From the NCBI GenBank assembly GCA_028671895.1, contig CM053806.1, positions 25,679,001-25,743,000 on the forward strand: a DNA stretch of 64,000 nt. Reading direction: 5' to 3'. The notes below the pieces were generated by a model. That model was not told the origin of the DNA and searched no databases. It was given only the letters and a program-made list of their open reading frames with translations. Position numbers and translations under genes: made by a program. Of this stretch, positions 35,314 to 47,736 are shown one piece after another. The stretch's first letter is position 1; each line of letters opens with the position of its first letter. The stretch comes from Oenanthe sinensis. Taxonomy: Eukaryota > Streptophyta > Magnoliopsida > Apiales > Apiaceae.

Positions 35314-36998
35314 TGTGAGATACAGTCTTTTTATTAGGTTTTGGATTATTTTGTCTAAACATTAAGTGTAAATTAAATTAGAAATAGGAAATTACTAAAG
35401 AATATAGTAAACCTCCCTTAGGCTTATTCAAAGTGACAGTCAACGAGTAGAAAGTCAAACTTGGTCAAACTGCTTTTATGAACTAACCAGATGATTTTCT
35501 TTCAACATATAATTAGACAAGATTTATCAAAATAATGATAAAATCAAAATCTAATTTATATATGTTATATTTTGAGGCAATCATTGAAGACGAACAAATA
35601 CAACATTTTTAACACTGCTTTTACGAAACAGGAAATGTAACATCAAATCAAAAGAGTGTTGTTTTCAAAGGTTTTCAAGGGAATATATTTATAATATATT
35701 TTCTAAATTTAATTGTTCCATTTGTCTTCAACAAAGTCCTGCCTAAATGAAAAATACAGATTTTATCCCGAAAGCCCTTAACTGTCTTATTTAAATGGAT
35801 AAATTGCATTTTAATTCAAACAAAAATATTCCATGAACCTCATAGTCATCATTTATTTAGGAATATTATGTTTGAATATATTTCAAGTCAAAACTTTAGT
35901 CTAAACGTCGACTAGTTCCGACAAAAGGCTATCGGTTATTGTTTCAGCTTGTAGGGACAACGAAATACTTACACATGTCCAAATGACTTGAAACTTGGAG
36001 AATATCACTAGAATAATGAAAAAGAATTTTAGGATTTTTTTCATAATTTTTGGGTGACTTTTATTTTTGGCCTGTATCTTCGATACGTAATTTAATGTTC
36101 GGTCAATTAAAAGTCAATGAAGGTCAACTCCAAATTGAGTAGGATTTTGACCATGACCTATTGGGAGTATTCCCAGATGGTTCCCAAATTTTTATAATTT
36201 TTGGAGCATATTTTGAAAAACGTCATATTTCCAACATATCGCTCGGTTTCGTGTTTATCAGCTTTATTAATTAACTGAATGATGTTAGCACGTTTTTCTA
36301 TGCACCTATGTGGCCTCTTTCAGCTGAAACAACTTTAATTTGAATTGTGGCTCTCCTTGCTCCATGTAGTAGCCTTGTCACCTCTTTCTCCCACCTAACC
36401 CCTAATATTTGCCTATAAATACTACCCTTTCCCCCACTTCATTCTCAAGCCTTTTTGAGGCAAGAAATTGCTGCATATTTCTCTCCTCATATCACCAACA
36501 TCCCAGAAAATATCAGCCTTCAAAAGTTATAGCAAACAAGTTTTGATTCTTTCTAGTTTCATCTCTTTTAAAGCTTGTTTCACCCTCTTTCTTGCTCATA
36601 TAATACACACACCATACAAGCTAGTTTAGGCTAACCAAATATCATATTCCAACAGCCCCTAGACTTGTTTAGTTGCCCCCAAAGTTGTACCAAAAGTTAA
36701 GATTCCGGCAATTTTCCGGTGACTTTTTCCGGCGACTAGTTTTTGTGTGTTTTGGCTTCGATCCTAGCTTTCTCTCTTGATTTCTTTCTAGATATCAAGG
36801 GTTATAAGTTAGTTACTTGTTTTTAAATATATATATACTTAGATCGAGTTTAGTAGTGTGTACATCTTGCTTTCTTGACTAATCTTTGTGTACACACCAA
36901 CTCTCGGTCACGAACCCAACTCGTATCTCTTAATTTCGAAAGAAATAGTTTATCTCTCTCTATAGAGCACAAGAGTCATAAGTTGGTTACTTTTCTTG

Positions 36999-37039
<41 letters not shown>

Positions 37040-38940
37040 GGCTTTAGTGTATAAGTATATATATATTGTTCTTGCATAGTTAGATCTTTAACTTATATAT
37101 ACTTGCACTTGTTTACGGTTTTATATATACACGAGCTTTAATTGTTGTTGTCTTTTCTCGTATATATAGAACGTAAAGTTCATAACTAACTTATATTCCG
37201 AGTTAAAAAGTGATTTGTATAAGTCTCCTATAGAGATAAAACAAGCACTACTTGTCGAATATTTGTGGGTTAGTCTCACTTTTTATTCCGAGTCGAAGCA
37301 ACTTTGTATAAGCCAATATATTAAGGTATAAACAAAGAGCTTCCTTGTTGAGTTATAAAGTGAAAGAAACGAGCTCTTATTCCGAGTCATACTCGTAGAA
37401 TATTAGTGAGTTTATCCGACTTCGAACTCCGAGTTAGAAGGTACTTGTTTAAGTCTCATATATAGTAGAGATATAAACAAGACTTCCTCGTAGAGATCTA
37501 GAAGTTGAAGTAGCTTCGAATCCAAAGTGAAAAGGTTTATCGTATAAGTTGTATATTAAGACATAAACATGCCTTTTTCTTTTCGAGTTCAAGAAGTTAT
37601 ATATTCTTTGATTCCGAGTTACGAGAATTCGTATAAGTCCTATATAGACATAAATGAACTCTCCTCGTAGAATCTTAGATTGTCTTCGTTAGTTTGTAAA
37701 GAGCCTTATAGTTTCATTTTTGTTCTTCGGATCAAGGCTTTTATAAACAACAAGACTCAACGGGCTTGATATAAATCAAGTCAATATATTCGGCCATTAG
37801 ATTAGTTCATATACCCTCGGCCTTATATATCGGACAATAATAAGAAGAAAATAAAAAGAAAAGATTTACTTTAAGTGCTTGCATTCATACGCTTTTAATT
37901 TCCGCACTTTACTTTAGCATATGCACTTACTTTCTTGCATACACGTTAGCACACAACGTGTAGTTTGTCCTTTTTGCCAAGTGACTTACCCCTTCGAGTG
38001 GTTAGTCCTTTCACTAAGTGACTTGCCCCGACTCACATTTATATATATTGTTGCTTAGGCTATCTTATATATATCTGTTTGTCTCTTTGGTCTAGTACTG
38101 TAATATACTAGTCCACCACCTTTCTTTCTTAAACAGGGATATAAATTCGTAGTACTTGTTGTCTAGACTTTGTTGTGAGGTGAAAGTGAAGTGAGGTGAT
38201 CCTTGTTCTAAGACCCAAGTCCTAGACACGCCGACGGGGAGTTGGGTGTCTTTGCACCGTGAGGAAAAGGAAAGACCCAGATCCAAGACCTACATTGTTG
38301 TAGAGGAACATAGTCTACGCAGGAATTTTTACGTATCTTTGAGGAGGTAAAGGGGAAGTTACGCTCCAAGATAAGATCGTAAGGGATACTACATGTCTGT
38401 GAAGAGGTAACGGGAAGTTACGCTCTAAGACCAGCTCGTAGGGGTACTACTTGCCTGTGAAGAGGTAACAGGAAATTACGCTCTAAGACCAGCTTATAGG
38501 GGTTCTACTTTGATTGTGAGGAGGTAACGGGGATTTACGCTCCAAGATAAATCAAGTAGGTTTGCTATTGTATTTTGAGGGGTTAACGGGGAGTTAAGAT
38601 CCAAGATAGATACATAGTGTTGTAAAAGGCTTCTCCGCCACTATAAGGAGTACATCTTTTTATAGTGCAAATTCTCGAGTTCAGGGAGGGACTCGGGGAC
38701 TGGACTAGGGATGAGCGGATCCGTTAGGGGATTGCGCCATCGCAAACCAGGATAAAATACTGTGTTGTACTCTGTCTCTTTTCTCTCTTTTACTTTCCGC
38801 ACTTTATTTACTAGTTGACTAGTAAAGATTTTAAAAAGAGAAAAGAAATTTAAAAAAGCCAAGCTCTAAATTTTAAAAAGGGTATATAACTATTCAACCC
38901 CCCCTTCCAGCTAATACCGCCCATTATTTGGGACCTATCA
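35314..38940 (+). repeat. CopD 3' LTR, 3,627 bp
   Basis: It matches 18327-21984 over its full length with scattered substitutions and small indels (for example a shorter TA tract at about 37004-37036). It has the same TATA box, hairpin units and 59-bp array. The target duplication acctc follows at 38941. Confidence 0.95.
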
Positions 38941-40158
38941 ACCTCATGTATCTCCTTAAACCACACAAGAGAATGCACACACTAGGGGGAGCCAAAAAAC
39001 TCAATTCAAAATAACTCAGAATCTAATAATTCAGGAACAAGCTAGACAGAGTTTGGACACCCAGAGTCAAGCAACACATGGGGAGTCTTTTCATTTGAAT
39101 TCAACTCACTTGTAGGAAATACCAATGGTTTTAGGGGAGCTTTTAGTTCAGGGATAAATCTTCCACCAGATAAAAAATGGGCACGGGATCACACCCTTGA
39201 TTTGATAATTTGTGATCCTAAGAGTGGTGTGTAAACAAGGAAAGCCACTCATAATGCTTATATAGTTGTTTCCTCTCAAAGAATGAACCTAAAAAAAATT
39301 GAAGAAACATTAAAAGACCTTGATTGGATCATAGCAATGCAACAGGAACTAAATGAGTTTGAGAGAGAAAAGGTGTGGAAACTTGTATCGAGAGTAAGAA
39401 ATAGATCAATTGTTGGTGCAAAATGGATGTTCAGAAATAAACTTGATGAAAATGGAATTATAGTTAGAAACAAAGCTAGATTGGTTGCAAAAGGATAATC
39501 ACAAGAGAAAGTAATAGAATATGATGAAACTTTTGCACCTGTAGCAAGATTAGAAGTAATCAGCATGTTTCTTGCCTTTGCAGCTCATTTAAAATTCAAG
39601 GTATATCATATGGATGTAAAATGTGCTTCTTAAAAGGAAAATTGGAAGAAGAAGTTCATGTGGAATAGCCACCTGAATTTGTTGATCTAAAGTTTCCTGA
39701 TCATATTTACAAATTAGACAAGACACTTTATGATTTGAAGTAAGCGCCTAGAGCATGGTATGAAACCCTATCCAAATTTCTTCTTGAAAATGATTTCACA
39801 AGAGGTACCACTAAAAAAACTCACTGTATTAGAAAATATAAAGGTGATATAATGTTTGTCCAAATTTATGTTGATGATATTATATTTGGAACTACAAATG
39901 AAAAACTTTGTTAAAAATTTAGTAAATTAATGCAATCTAAATATAAAATGAGCATGATGGGAAAATTAAATTTCTTTTTGGGACTTCAAATCGAATAGAC
40001 TAATGATGATATTTTTATTAGTCAATCAAAACATGTTAAAAATTGTTAAAGAAGTTTGATTCACATGATTGTGCAACTGCAGAAACTCATATGTCAACTG
40101 CCACTATGCTAGACTTTGACCACAAGGGTAAGAGAGTTGTCAACACTAGCTTTAGAGT
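38941..40158 (+). pseudogene. CopC linker and reverse transcriptase piece
   Basis: After the CopD duplication the linker runs to about 39280 with AGACAGAGTTT/CAGAGTC words. RT follows from 39283: LDWIIAMQQELNEFEREKVW, KWMFRNKLDENG, DETFAPVARLE, a frame change near 39620, and YVDD at 39867-39878. Stops are frequent (for example 39496, 39667 and 39741). It ends at the agagt duplication (40154-40158) of CopE. Confidence 0.85.
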
Positions 40159-41304
40159 TGTTGGGAATCTACATGTAACTTGATGATAATACTAAAACTT
40201 AGAATTATAGAAATTTTCAATAATTGTAACTGATCAACTGATATGAAATTTATAAATATCAATTGATCAGGGAACCATTTATCAGTTGAAATGTTTATCT
40301 GAATCAGCTGATAATATGGATTGTAGCATATGTGTACTTAATCTATTTTCAATTGATAAGGTGTAAATCAATTGATAATAGAGTCAATTGATATAGGTCA
40401 TCAACTGATGTGTAACTTAGACTGTTAAATTGTGATTATTTGAAGACAAGAAAATTATACAAGTGAAGGATGATCAGTTGATATTGAAGCATCAACGGAT
40501 AGAAGATCAATTGAAGAAATCAAGTCAAGAGTTGAAGACCATCAACTAATGTGAAGACCCATCGATTGATATATCGATTGATATCATTTATCAATCGATA
40601 AGGCAACTATACTTATCAATCGATGGATATCAAGATCAATCGAAGAACATTATCAGTTGATGAATAAAGGAAGAGTCAATTGATATGCTTAACAACAAAT
40701 TATCAATTGACTGTGACAAAAAGGCAATCTATCAGAGATCCAGAAAGACAAAAGAACACCTATGGAAGACAGTCTATGATGACTGTGAAGACTCAAGTCG
40801 AAACTGTCTTTTCAAAACACTGAAGACTTTTTCCTAGATCAGAAAAAGGCAAAAGCAAAAAGAAAAGATAGAAAATGTAGCAATTACAGAATTAAAAAAA
40901 GGTGTATGTCTACTTTTCTAGGTAATTGTAAAATACACTTGTAATATATAAACAAGTGTAGTAGCAAGGTTAGAAGTAACAAAGTTAGAAAGAAATTCTC
41001 TGAATCAACTGATCATTTTAGAGAGCACATTGTAAGATCAGTTGATTTACATTTTAACCTTGTACAAACGAAGCTAGGTTTATTTCTAACCTAGGAACAT
41101 TGAGCAAAAATATACACTGATGGAAAAATCAATCCATCAGTAATTTTAAATCTCTTGTTCAATTTATATTCTTTATCTGAGTTGTTCATACATATTCTGA
41201 CTTTTCTCAAACACTAAGAACAAATATTAAAACACACAAAAAATTTTGATATTTGTATTCAACCCCCCCTTCTACAAATATTGTCAGTGTTCTAAGAACT
41301 AACA
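40159..41304 (+). repeat. CopE 5' LTR
   Basis: It runs from TGTTGGGAATCTAC to AGAACTAACA. About 25 ATCAAYYGAT-type words fill 40220-40700, a TATA box within an inverted repeat follows at 40935-40959, and TTCAACCCCCCCTTCTA lies near the end. Confidence 0.95.
40935..40959 (+). promoter_or_regulatory. CopE LTR TATA box inside an 8-bp inverted repeat
   Basis: ACACTTGT (40935-40942) and ACAAGTGT (40952-40959) are perfect inverted repeats around AATATATAA. The 3' LTR keeps the arrangement (about 52781-52805). Confidence 0.65.
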
Positions 41305-41306
41305 AT

Positions 41307-41318
41307 TGGTATCAGAGC
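41307..41318 (+). other. CopE primer-binding site
   Basis: TGGTATCAGAGC lies two bases after the LTR. Confidence 0.93.
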
Positions 41319-41362
41319 AAGCTTTTAACATACAGAAAGTTTAAAGATCAAGAACAGTCAAT

Positions 41363-43832
41363 ATGGGCCAAAAAGATTCAGGTGTAAAGATTCCAGTATT
41401 AGAAAAGGATGAATACTTTCCATGGAAGGTAAAAATGCATCTGCATCTTCTTTCTCTTGACCCTTCCTATGTTCACTGTATAGAGAAAGGTCCTCATATT
41501 CCCATGAAGCTAGTTACAGGTGTAAACCATGATGGAACTCCTATAGTTGATAGACATGTTCCAAAACTCATCTCTGAATTCACAGAAGAGGATGAAACAG
41601 AAGTACTTAAAGATAAAAAGACCATGAACATTCTGTTTAATGGTCTAGATAAAGATATGTTTGACAATGTGATAAACTGTACTTCATCAAAAGAAGTATG
41701 GGACACTCTTCAAACTCTGTGTGAAGGAACTGAACAAGTTAGGAAAAATAAGATGCAACTCTTAATTCAAAAATATGAATCATTTCATTTTAAGAGTGGT
41801 GAAGCCATCAATGATACCTATAGCAGATTCTAAAAGTTATTGAATGGTCTAAAGCTATATGTTAGGGTTTATGCAACAGAAGATACAAATATTAAATTTC
41901 TTAGATCTCTTCCAAAGGAGTGGAAGGCAATGACTGTCTTCATTAGACAATCTCAAGATTTTAAAGATTATAATCTCGAAAAACTATATGGTATTCTCAA
42001 GACTTATGAACTGGAGATTCAACAAGATGAAGAGATTGAGAAGAATCAAAGAAAGGAGAAAATTGTGGCTTTGATGGTCAAAGGGAATGAAGACAAGAAA
42101 GAGAAGAAGGAAACTGGCTGTGTTGAAGAATTCATCATGATGGCTGGTGATGCTGTTGAAGAATCATCCAAGGGAAAAGGAACGGGCAAATGTGAAGAAA
42201 ATGAAACATGCTCACAGGATGATTTGGATGAGATTGATGAGCACCTTGCATTTTTGTCAAGGAAGTTTTCAAAGCTAAAATTCAAGAGGAATCCAAATGA
42301 TCAAAGGCCTGGATCCCAGTTTAGAAGCAACAATCAAATCAGAAATTTGGTTGATAGGTCTAAATTCAAATGCTTTAACTGTGGATTGGCTGGTCATTTA
42401 TCTAATGAGTGCAGAAAGCCAAAACAAGAAAAGGCAAAGTCATATGAGAGTATTGATTACAAAAAGAAATACTTTGACCTTTTAAAACAGAAAGAAAAGG
42501 CTTTTGTTACTGAGGAGAAGGACTGGGCTGCTGATGATAGTGATTCTGAAGAATATATCAATCTAGCTCTAATGGCCAACCATGAAGATGAAGAAGCTAG
42601 TTCAGCATCTAATCAGGTACTAACTACTAACTTTTCTGAATTTACTGCTGATGAATGCAATAGTACTATTAATGAAATGTCCAATGAATTGTACAATTTA
42701 CATGTCACTCTTAAGTCTCTAAACAAAGAAAACCTCAAGTTAATAAACACCATTGATGTCTTAACTGAGAGGAATATTTTTCTTGAAAATGAACTTGTTT
42801 GTTTAGATAGATTCAAGCAGGAATGTAAGGATGCTAGAGATGAACTAGTAAATAGTTTGAGAAGAGAAGAATTGTTGAAAGAACAATTAGCTGAAGAAAT
42901 AGAAACCATTAACAGATGGAATAGGTCTGCTAAAACTGCCAAACAAATCATTGATGTTCAGGGTGTAGATACTTTAGGAGAATCCCCCAATTCAACTGGA
43001 AAGCCATTGGATGATGCTTCAAGGGATAAAGATCAATCGACTGCTAATCCTTCATCGATCGATAAGGATTATCAATCGATTGATGCTGAATCAATCGATA
43101 AGCATCCATCGACAAGTAAATCATCGATGGCTAATAAAAAGAACAAATTTAGCACTCCTATCAAGTTTGTTAAGGAAACCAAAAATCAAGTTGAGATAAA
43201 GGTTGAGAAGATCAACATAGGTAGCTTATCCAAGAATCAATTAAAAGCAAAATTAGAAGAGATAGCACATGTAGACGTTATTCAACCTAAGTCTGAGAAA
43301 AAGAAGATGAATTGGAATGGAAAAGTAGGCATAAATAAGCACAACAATTACACTCCTACTATGTAATATGTATGCACCTAGAAAGGTATGTGCTAAGTGT
43401 GGTAGTGTAAATTATTTGTCTATGCAATGCAAGATTGAAAAGAATTATATATCTTCAAATGATTTAAATGCACATGCCATGACTTCAAATGCCATGCTTA
43501 CCAATCCTATGCTCATGAATGCCATGTCTTCAAATTTAGTTGCACCTAATGTTCATATGCCTTATGCACAAGTTCCATACATGTATAATCCTTTCTTTGC
43601 ATATGCAAATATGAACATGCTTAGTATGCCATGGAACATGCCTAATATAGATAATGAAGTGCATGAAAATTTTGCCATGAGTTCCAAGGTGTCTAAGCCT
43701 CAAAAGCCAACTCCCAAAGTTAAAGTGGAGTTAAACCCACCAAAACAAAAGGAGCCAAAGTTAACAACCAAGGCTCAGTCTGCAACTAATAAAAGAGGAC
43801 CCAAGGCAGCTTGGGTACCAAAAGCAACTTGA
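41363..43832 (+). pseudogene. CopE gag with one stop and one frameshift
   Basis: The ATG at 41363 opens MGQKDSGVKIPVLEKDEYF. The UBN2-type gag domain covers roughly residues 10-240 (NILFNGLDKDMFDNV). TAA at 41831-41833 replaces a Gln codon. The zinc knuckle CFNCGLAGHLSNEC is at 42371-42412, followed by a long coiled coil (about 42650-42950). The Ser-Ile-Asp repeat stretch at 43030-43130 is written with TCAATCGAT words. After TAA at 43364 the frame moves by one and continues with a second knuckle (43389-43430), in which the metal-binding His of the CopA copy is Tyr. Gag ends with AAWVPKAT and TGA at 43830. Confidence 0.9.
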
Positions 43833-43833
43833 T

Positions 43834-46800
43834 TGTTTTTATTGTGTGCAGGGAAACAGGAAGAAGAGTATCTAGTATCTAGATAGTGGATGTTCTAGGC
43901 ACATGAATGGAGATATGTCCCTGCTCACAAAGTTTGTGGAGAAAGCTGGCCCAGGAGTTACTTTTTGAGACAACAGCAAAGGTTATACTCTGGGATATGG
44001 CTCAATTGCAAGTGAAAATGTTGTCATTGAACCTGTAGCACTAGTTGATGGACTAAAGCACAATCTTCTAAGTATTAGTCAACTGTGTGATAATGGAAAT
44101 AGTGTGTGGTTTTCAACTAGATCATGCATTATAGCCAACAAAGAAACTGGTGATGTTCTCTTGCCAGGTGAAAGAAAAGGAAATGTCTATGTAGCTGACT
44201 TTAATTCTATAAAGGCTAATTCTATGACATGTCTACTCAACAAAGCCAATACAGATGAAAGTTGGATTTGGCACAAGAAGCTAGCACATTTAAACTTCAA
44301 ATCAATGAATCAATTGGTTAGGAAGAATTTGGTTAGAGGCATTCCACAAATGGAATTCACCAAGGATGGACTTTGTGATGACTGTCAAAAAGGAAAACAA
44401 GTAAAAGCATCATTTAAGTCAAAGTCTGAATCATCCATTGATAAGCCTTTGGAGTTATTGCACATGGATTTGTTTGGTCCTGTCAACATAATGTCAATTT
44501 CCAAAAAGAGATATGCATTGGTAATTGTGGATGACTTCACAAGATATATTTGGGTATATTTCTTACACTCAAAGGATGAGGCAAGCAAAATCATTATAAA
44601 TCATGTGAAAAATGTTGACAATGACACTGAATGGAAGGTCAAAACAATTAGAAGTGACAATGGTACTGAATTCAAGAACTCAATAATAACAGAATTCTGT
44701 GAAGAAAAGGGTATCACTCATCACTTCTCAGCTCCAAGGACTCCACAGCAAAATGGAGTTATTAAAAGGAAAAACAGGACCTTGATAGAAGCTGCTAGAA
44801 CTATGTTAGAAATAGCAAAACTTCCTACATACTTCTGGACAGAAGCAATCAACACTGCTTGTTACATTCAGAACATTTCTATTATCAATAAATCTCAAGC
44901 CAAAACCCCATATCAATTGATGAAGAAGGACAATAAGCCAACAGTAAATTTTCTTCATGTCTTTGGATGCAAATGTTTTGTTCTGAGAAATCAAGGGGAA
45001 CATTTGGGAAAATTTAAAGCCAAACCAGATGAAGCTATATTTGTTGGATATGGATTAACAACCAAAAGTTACAGAGTCTATAATCTTAGATTACACATTG
45101 TTATGGAATCTATGCATGTAGTCTTTGATGATAAGAAAATTCAAGGGTTGTTTGATGAAGGATACCATGATCAATTACATTTTGAAAATTAATCAATTGG
45201 TAGAAGTGAAGATAGTGATGATGATGTGGAAATCTCAAGAATTCAAGTACCTAGAATCCTCCCATCAATTGATGTCAATGCATCAACAGATAACTTATCA
45301 GTTGACAATCATCAATCGACTGATAATATATCAATTGATAATCATTCGATGGATATCAACTCTGCTCAATAATCTTCAAGTAGAGTGTCCATCTCAGGGG
45401 GAGGGTTCTCAAATAGTCAATCACATCACAATGATCATAACACTTCAAATGATCATGAAGCATCATTTTCAAGGACAAATTTACCATCTCAAAGGAAATG
45501 GACGAAAAGCCATCCCTTTGAATTAATTATTGGAGATGCAAATGATGGTGTCAAAACTAGAAGTACAACTCAAAATGAATGCTTGTATAGTAGCTTCTTG
45601 TCTCAAGAAGAACCAAAAAGGATTGAAGAAGCCTTGGATGATCCTGATTGGGTAATAGCTATGCAAGAAGAGTTGAATCAGTTTGAAAGAAACAAGGTAT
45701 GGAAGCTGGTGCCCAAACCAAAGAACAAGTCTGTCATTGGTACAAAATGGGTGTTCAGAAACAAAATGGATGAATCTGGTACAGTCACAAGGAATAAAGA
45801 AAGATTGGTAGCAAAAGGCTATTCTCAAGAAGAAGGTATAGATTTTGATGAAACATTTGCACCAGTTGCAAGATTGGAAGCAATCAGAATCTTTCTAGCA
45901 TATGCTGTTCATGATAATTTCAAGGTGTATCAGATGGATGTGAAAAGTGTCTTTCTCAATGGAGAATTGGAAGAAGAAGTACATGTAGAACAACCTCCTG
46001 GTTTTATTGATCCCATTCATCCTGGATTTGTATACTATCTTCTCAAAGCACTGTATGGATTGAAACAAGCACCTAGAGCCTGGTATGACACCCTATCTAA
46101 ATTCTTGATTGAGAATCACTTCACAAGAGGTACTGTTGATAAAACTCTCTTTCACAGAAATGTTAGTGGCTCTATGATTCTTGTTCAAATCTATGTAGAT
46201 GACATTATTTTTGGCTCAACTGATGAAAAACTCTGTCAGAAGTTTGCTAAGTTGATGCAAAGTAAATATGAAATGAGCATGATGGGAGAACTTACCTATT
46301 TTCTTGGTTTGCAAGTCAAACAAGTTAAAGATAGGATTTTTATAAATCAAACTAAATATATTTTTGATCTCTTAAAGAAATTTGATTTAAATGAATGTTC
46401 TTCTGCAAAAACTCCCATGGCCACTGCAACTAAACTTGAACTGAATACTAAGGAAGCTAAGGTGGACATTTCAAGTTATAGAGGCATGGTTGGCTCATTA
46501 CTTTATTTAACTGCAAGTAGGCCAAACATAATGTTTGCTACAAGTCTTTGTGCTAGGTTTCATGCTGATCCTAGAGAATCTCATTTGATTGCAATAAAAA
46601 GAATATTCAGATATCTCAAAGGAACTCCAAATCTTGGAATTTGGTATCCTAGAGATTCTGGATTTGATCTAATTGGTTATTCAGACGCAGACTATGCAGG
46701 TTGCAGAATTGACAGAAAAAGTACAACAGGCTCCTGTCAATTTCTAGGAAATAAGCTTGTTTCATGGTTTAGCAAGAAGTAGAATTCAGTGTCTACATCT

Positions 46801-47136
46801 ACTGCAGAGGCTAAATACATTACAGCTGGAAGTTGCTGTGCACAAATATTATGGATGAGGAATCAACTACTTGACTATGGGTTCAACTTGAACAAGATTC
46901 CTATTTTCTGTGATAATACAAGTGCCATTGCAATAACAAAAAATCCTGTGCAATATTCTAGAACCAAGCACATTGACATAACGTATCACTTCATTAGGGA
47001 ACATGTAATGAATGGTACTGTTGAATTACATTTTGTCCCTAGTGAAAGACAACTTGCAGACATTTTTACCAAACCATTAGATGAATCTACCTTTAATAGA
47101 TTGGTCTGTGATTTAGGTATGCTTAATTTTAATTAA
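43834..47136 (+). pseudogene. CopE pol with five nonsense codons and a lost integrase Glu
   Basis: One frame runs from the gag junction to TAA at 47134, interrupted by TAG 43873, TGA 43966, TAA 45190, TAA 45370 and TAG 46780. Protease DSG with CSRHM, the HHCC region (WHKKLAHLNFKSM, CDDCQKGKQ), integrase, RT (QIYVDDIIFGST) and RNase H (YSDADYAGC) are present. The catalytic Glu of the integrase DDE triad is Lys (44764-44766, GVIKRKNRTL where CopA has GVVERKNRTL), so integrase is dead. The integrase-RT linker (45260-45370) is a Ser-Thr/Ile-Asp repeat made of ATCAAYTGAT words. Confidence 0.93.
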
Positions 47137-47557
47137 CATTTGAAATGTCTGATAAGTTAGTTAGTTGTTTTAGTTCTAGTAGGTAGCCGTTGATAATGCT
47201 AATCTGTTGATTTTTCATTAATCAATTGATAAACATTTTACATATCAATGGATATATTAATATGTTGACTGATAACTACATCAATCGATGATGTATTTGT
47301 CTATCGATTGATAGTACTAACGGTCGATGGATAAATTAGTTATCAATCGATGGCATGGAAGTTTTATGGTCCATGTCATCAATCGACCTGTACAAAATCT
47401 AGCCGTTGATTACTTGTCTTATCAATTGATAAATACATACAGTCATGTATGTATAACAGTCGATTGCCAAAATAAGTAATTCACTTATTCATTTTTTTAT
47501 TTTTAACGGTCAATTAAGTTCTATTTTGAGTAAGAAATCGATTGAGAAATTAGTAAA
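47137..47557 (+). repeat. CopE pol-env spacer with motif array
   Basis: This is non-coding. About 14 copies of ATCAATTGAT, ATCAATCGAT and GTTGAT words lie between 47190 and 47540, at the position equivalent to 390-735 in CopA. Confidence 0.8.
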
Positions 47558-47640
47558 TATAAATAGTGAGATAAAAATTTTCTTTACTCTTACCTGCATT
47601 TTGTTTACTAATTTCTCTCTGTCTCTCTCTTTCTCTATCT
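47558..47640 (+). promoter_or_regulatory. Candidate internal promoter of the CopE env-like gene
   Basis: TATAAATAG (47558-47566) is followed after 31 nt by CTTACCTGC (47589-47597), then a CTCTCTGTCTCTCTCTTTCT run (from 47614) and the ATG at 47737. CopA has the same parts with identical 31-nt spacing. A donor-like AAGTAAGT (47706) lies in the leader. Confidence 0.52.
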
Positions 47641-47736
47641 CAATCTGCGAACTTAGTCACTATTCTCTCAATTTTCAATCTCTCTCAAATACTTAATCCT
47701 TGTCAAGTAAGTGATTTCTAGCCAAAAGTCAAAGCA

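Larger units (their letters stand above)
18327..38940 (+). mobile_element. CopD: giant 20.6-kb Sirevirus-type element
   Basis: LTRs of 3,658 bp (18327-21984) and 3,627 bp (35314-38940) enclose a PBS, gag, pol, a 4-kb spacer, an env-like ORF and a polypurine tract. The target duplication is acctc (18322-18326 and 38941-38945). The LTRs differ at scattered positions and in TA-repeat length, so it is much older than CopB. A solo LTR is inserted in its spacer. Length is about twice that of usual plant copia elements. Confidence 0.95.
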
